This document shows, piece by piece, positions 59,817 through 64,000 of a DNA stretch of 64,000 nt. The notes under the pieces are model-generated. The model had not been told where the DNA came from. It saw only the letters and a list, made by a program, of their open reading frames with translations, and did no database searches. Source of the DNA: Capillidium heterosporum (Eukaryota > Entomophthoromycota > Entomophthoromycetes > Entomophthorales > Capillidiaceae); assembly GCA_016630905.1 (NCBI GenBank), contig WBMQ01000009.1, positions 124,001 through 188,000 of the forward strand, in the 5' to 3' direction. Within the stretch, counting starts at the first letter, position 1. Each line of letters starts with the position of its first letter. A program made the position numbers and the translations under genes.

Positions 59817-60356
59817 CTATTCCTCCTTGACGACCTTCTTAGCCTTTTTAGCCTTCTTTGCCTTCTTAGATTTCTTCTTGACAATGGAGATCTTACCGGC
59901 ACAGTTAACTTTGTAGTATTTACCCTCTTCAACAGACTTGGTCATGGCCTTTTTGAGCATATCCTTGGTGATGGAACCCTTGGTAGGGCACTTACGCTGA
60001 ACGCGGATAGCACCGTAAGCCTTTCGGTTCTTCTTGATGACGATACGTCTCCAAGTTTTACCGTTCTTCTTGACTTTGCGACGCAGGTAGACAACTCTAA
60101 CCCTATTTTTGTTCTTCTTAGTCTTGGAAGCCAGCTTGGCCTTGAGGGATTTCTTGGCTTTCTTGGGGGAGCCGCTCCACTTGGATTGGATGAACTCTTT
60201 GAGTTCGGTAGTTAACTCTTCATCGGCTTTAACGATACCTTTTTTCTTGGTGATGGGGGTTTTAGACCCAGTGACTTCTTTAGTAGCTTCCTGAGCTTGA
60301 GAAACGCTGGCTAGAGCGAGTAGAGTGAGTAACGATAGTCCGAAAGAGAATTTCAT
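59817..60356 (-). CDS. secreted lysine-rich basic protein
   Basis: A single 179-residue exon. Clean signal peptide (MKFSFGLSLLTLLALASVSQA) with a likely cut before QEATKEV. The mature protein is extremely basic, with blocks such as KKAKKSLKAKLASKTKKNKN, RRKVKKNGKTWRRIVIKKN and a C-terminal KKSKKAKKAKKAKK. There are two cysteines (RKCPTKG and VNCAGK) about 30 residues apart, which may form one disulphide in a small folded part. High G+C and a TATA box suggest strong expression. No family recognised. Such charge would bind nucleic acids, acidic glycans or membranes; antimicrobial or DNA-trap-binding roles are guesses. Confidence 0.78.
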   Translation of the reverse strand: MKFSFGLSLLTLLALASVSQAQEATKEVTGSKTPITKKKGIVKADEELTTELKEFIQSKWSGSPKKAKKSLKAKLASKTKKNKNRVRVVYLRRKVKKNGKTWRRIVIKKNRKAYGAIRVQRKCPTKGSITKDMLKKAMTKSVEEGKYYKVNCAGKISIVKKKSKKAKKAKKAKKVVKEE

Positions 60357-60425
60357 TTTGAAGTGTTGTTGATTAGGGTGTTAATAGTGAATAGTTTGAT
60401 GGTTTAAAAGGTAGAGAAAATGGGC

Positions 60426-60438
60426 GGTATTTATATAC
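60426..60438 (-). promoter_or_regulatory. TATA box of the lysine-rich gene
   Basis: GTATATAAATACC on the minus strand, about 70 bases before the ATG at 60356. Confidence 0.55.
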
Positions 60439-62131
60439 TTTTGTAAGATTTAGAACTTTGTGTTCTAAATTAAACAATTCTAATAAATTAATTGCAGTGA
60501 TTGTTGGAACTGGCTGGCGCTTGTTCTTGAACTTTAAATCCGTTCCTTCATGTAAGTAACAAAGCTGAATTGATCAATTTTCCACTTTGGGAATTATGGC
60601 ATTAATTGATTCAATTAATTTAAATTTCCGAAGAAACTTCAAATAGATCATTGGTTGGTTGGATCTTGAATTCTCAGTTCCGAAATCTACTAATTTGATA
60701 ATCAAAATTTTTCATAAATTAGCATTCAAATCCTAGATATCGTACAGCGTTATATCGGCATATTTGCTGAAGACTTCAATTTCAATTTGAATATAATGTT
60801 TACTGTATACTAGGGATAGCAGTTGGAGGTAGGAACGAAGACTAGTTTAATTTAGATGATGACTTGAAGACTTTCAATAAGCGAAACGTTAAAAAATTTT
60901 GTTGCCATTCTACCTTGCCTAAACTATTGAAGTGCCACATTATCTTCAGCTCCCCTTGCCATTTAAGCAAGCCTTGTACAATATATACTTGAAGTATTCC
61001 CTTTCCAAATAAAATTAGCCATTCAAAACTGAAATAGAGTAAACTAGATCTGTGTACCTTTAGACTAAGATGTCCTTAGTACACATGACAAATCACATCG
61101 TTACTAACTGCTATAAGTGTACAGAAGCTGAGCCTATTAGCAACTTTTTAAACTTTATTGAGCGTTTAATTGAATTCTCTATTATTTGATCATAGTTATA
61201 ATAGTTCAAGAATTGTAAAATAGATACTTGAAAGAAAATACTAGTAGCATCGATAAAAAATAGCAAAGAATTAAAATAAAAGCCCATATTGAGAATACCC
61301 TAATTATATTATAAACTTACTAGCTATAGTGGTTCCATCTACTCTTTATTATATTATATTTATTTCAGTGAATTTGTTATTGGAAGTGTACTAGGTCAAA
61401 TTTGGTGGTGACTTTCTAAATGATTAGTTCCATAAATATAAACATTACTATATATATATACTTTGAGTTATTGTCAATTTCTTCAATTGTCTTGATTTTC
61501 TCCCGTATTCCACCTTTTCGAATCTTTACGCTATACTATTTTAGACAATAAAAGTTAAGCTACTAAGACTTCCAATAACTAAAGTAGGGCCGATAATAAT
61601 AGGACTTGTAACTACTATTATCAACACTTTGAATTTTAAATTTGGTAACTTTAAGAACCCAACAAAAGCAAAACACTTATATTAACACATCTATCCTTTC
61701 AAAAGCTACAATATATACCTTACTATCGGTTTAATCCTTTGCTGGCTGAGCTAGATATTATATTCTTAGTATAAATGAACTTTATTTCGTAACTAAAATC
61801 TGATAGATAATACAATACAACCTTTCATGAGCACTACTAAATATTATTATATAGCATAACAATGAATACTATATGATAGAAGAATTTGATTTAGCAACAT
61901 ATATAGTATGTAAACCTTAAAATTTCAAAAATGGAAACTGTATCTACTTGAAACTTTTAGCCATGTGGTAAAAATTGAAGCTAAACTAAATGTTAAATGC
62001 CTGCTGCACTTTTTCCATATATATATTAGAGCTAAGACACATTTATAAATATATAATATATAAGTTTATAGCTTTTTAAATATGTAAAACATTTGTTCGG
62101 CCTCTAATTCCAACTATTCTTACAAGGGCAT
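60439..62131. other. intergenic, 1.7 kb
   Basis: AT-rich spacer without recognised features. Confidence 0.4.
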
Positions 62132-62335
62132 CTAAGCTGTCAAAAAGATTCGTCTTCTACTTTCATCTTCTTGTGGTTTCTTATCGATCTGAAAAATGGT
62201 TCCTAGTTCTTCATATAGCTTTTGTAAATTGCCTGATTGAAAGGAAAGCTGTAAATTACTAGTTTTCCTACAATAAACTTTTAGACACGACATTAAAAGT
62301 GAGATTATAAGCCCCTTTCGTTTCAAAGTACTAGG
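62132..62335 (-). pseudogene. partial gene of unknown family (second copy of TLKR..ELGTIFQ)
   Basis: An open frame on the minus strand with TLKRKGLIISLLMSCLKVYC, then YEELGTIFQIDKKPQEDES and RRRIF. It matches the relic at 59244-59437. No ATG or upstream exon was found; it may be the last exon of a gene or a fragment. Confidence 0.4.
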
Positions 62336-63204
62336 ATAATTTTCAATAAGTTTAATTATATAAATAACTTTAGTAAATCGAAACAGGAGTTTACTATGAT
62401 AAACTATAGAGGCTACATATATATATTTAGATGTCTTTAAAATCCATCAACTCCATCAAAAATATCAAAAGTTCTCATATCTACGGCCTTTCTTAGATAT
62501 TTAAAATCTAAACCTTACAATTGAGTCTTTTACTATAAGATGGATATATGATAAATCCTGGAAAATACATTAATTAGAGATAAATGTTAAGTTTATGATA
62601 TTTAAATGTACTTGAAGTCGATATAATTTTGCTTCAATTTTCATATAAGTGAGACACACATTGCCAGCTCGGTAAACTTATAATTTATAGCTTACATTTA
62701 GGATGCCTTCAAGTACTGCTGCTCTATATTAAGCTTACTATTCGTCACTGAAGATATTGCATACAACTAAACAAATATGTTTGAACATTTTTCAACTTAC
62801 TCGTATGTAAGCTGTATAGAGGTACTCGGCTCTATTAACGTACCTTATACATTTTGATATATGTTTTCCAGCTTGAAGTTTTACAAGCGTTGCAATGACA
62901 GAGCCAGATTTATTGAAATAAAGGATACTACCTATATACTTGATCTACTTCTAAAAACTCATTGGTGCAAAAATGAATTCAAAGTACATTTAAACTAAAA
63001 GAACCAGGCTTCCAACACTTTAACTTGTCATCAAGCCTCCATTGACGATTTCTGAAAATATACATTTTACAACTACTTTCATAATAATAGATACTGAAAG
63101 CTACAAACCTGATCTATTTGTTCAGAATCTCAACTTCACAGGTATCGCCTACATAAAGGGTGCTTTTGTACCCTAAAGACAAATAATTTATTTTCTTTTG
63201 AACG
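62336..63204. other. intergenic
   Basis: AT-rich, nothing recognised. Confidence 0.4.
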
Positions 63205-64000
63205 ATGGCAGGAGCACCCTCAATAAGCGAAGCCTTGAAGACCTTTGTTTTGGTTATCTCATACTTAGACTACTTCAACCTTATGATCTCCTTAATATTG
63301 CTCATCCTGATTGCTATCCTATGTACTTTAATCTTACCATTCTTCAAAACTAACTGCCATTAGACTTTCGTAACTGCTCCTTAGTAGATTGCATAAGTTT
63401 ACACCTACAGATCGGAATAGCCTTTGTTGATTTGATCCATCCTATTATGTTCATTTTATACTACTTTACCAAGGTGAAATTCATCTGCAGCTTTCTGAGC
63501 TTCTATAGACTTTTCGATCAAATTATCTACTGCTTTCTCAATATCGCGATAGTAATCAGCCTGTACATAGTCTTTTCAAAAGGGTACCACTTTTAAACAT
63601 TAATTAAAGTGCTTATATTGAGATTAATAAGTACTCTTATACATAATCTTGGTTATCCCACCTTACGGTAATCGGTAATAAGCTAACCAATCCCTAACCA
63701 ATTTTCAGCTCTAGATTTCTTTGTTCAGAACAAGGGCAGCTCCTGATACTTGGACCTGGCACATTCCCAACCCCAGCTGCTAAACTTCTTTCTCATAGTT
63801 TTAGTCATATTCTTAACCGCGATTTGCTGCCTCGTATTAATCGTCTTGATCGTTCTAAAACTAAGCAAGAACATTGATGTATTTGTAGTTAGCATTATTG
63901 ATCTAAAAGGAATCAAGGTAGTATGACTACTGATCAACAGACCTTTATTAAAAATCTTATATTATGTATTTAGATAGCCTATCATAAATTACCACTAATT
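63205..64000 (+). pseudogene. seven-transmembrane receptor-like gene, frame-broken, runs off the window end
   Basis: The ATG at 63205 opens 52 residues ending in a first membrane helix (LMISLILLILIAILCTLILP), then a stop at 63361. One frame over, similarity continues with ISLHLQIGIAFVDLIHPIMF, ICSFLSFYRLFDQIIYCFL and AIVISLYIVFSKG to 63596. A third open stretch (about 63760-63920) holds FFLIVLVIFLTAICCLVL and IVLIVLKLSKN. Helix order 1, 2, 3, then a later helix fits a G-protein-coupled receptor; the Cys and LYIVF-K-G features recall Git3/cAMP-receptor-like types. Introns could explain the second gap, but the first join has no suitable intron, so decay is likely. The rest lies beyond 64000. 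Confidence 0.5.

Overview
The window looks like nuclear DNA of an AT-rich, compact fungal genome. Core genes are split by very short spliceosomal introns (36-65 nt), usually with GTAA/GTAC donors and acceptors in a T-rich ..TTTAG/..AATAG context. The gene set (Rho-type GTPase, squalene epoxidase, Noc4, Nop4, a FHIP/RAI16-like protein, tyrosinases, a trypsin-family relic, a piggyBac relic and many secreted proteins) points to a fungus. An early-diverging one of the Conidiobolus/Entomophthoromycotina type is my best guess. The taxon is an inference; no marker here proves it.

Layout. Positions 1-28 kb form a housekeeping block. It holds a Rho GTPase (+), mitochondrial P5C dehydrogenase (-) divergent from an HIG1/Rcf1-type respiratory factor (+), NOC4 (-), a FHIP-family endosome/dynein adaptor (-), a 3.4 kb AT-rich desert with one structured element, a dead trypsin-like protease (+), NOP4/RBM28 (-), squalene epoxidase (+) and an F-box/LRR-like protein (-). 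All exon joins given were worked out by hand and keep frame.

Positions 28-64 kb form an accessory compartment. Gene density is low, with secreted or membrane products and many relics. It contains a cysteine-rich secreted protein with two dead tandem relatives; an intact secreted tyrosinase; a second tyrosinase with a Ser/Thr-rich stalk, broken by two +1 frameshifts; a membrane-anchored serine beta-lactamase-like hydrolase; a decayed piggyBac transposase; a tRNA-Gln(TTG); a histidine-rich repeat protein; an EK-repeat secreted protein; a lysine-rich secreted protein; and fragments of seven-transmembrane-like and unclassified families. One membrane-protein sequence occurs three times (24-26, 29.5-30.2 and 49.5-50.4 kb), all minus strand and all broken, with similarity running into upstream flanks.

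How the genes relate. P5C dehydrogenase and the Rcf1-like protein are both mitochondrial and share a 1 kb divergent promoter. NOC4 and NOP4 both serve ribosome assembly in the nucleolus. The accessory half suggests birth-and-death evolution of secreted and surface families (oxidative cross-linking or melanin by tyrosinase, protease, metal- or polyanion-binding secreted proteins), as expected for a fungus that meets hosts or competitors. No operon, CRISPR array or plasmid or phage element was seen.
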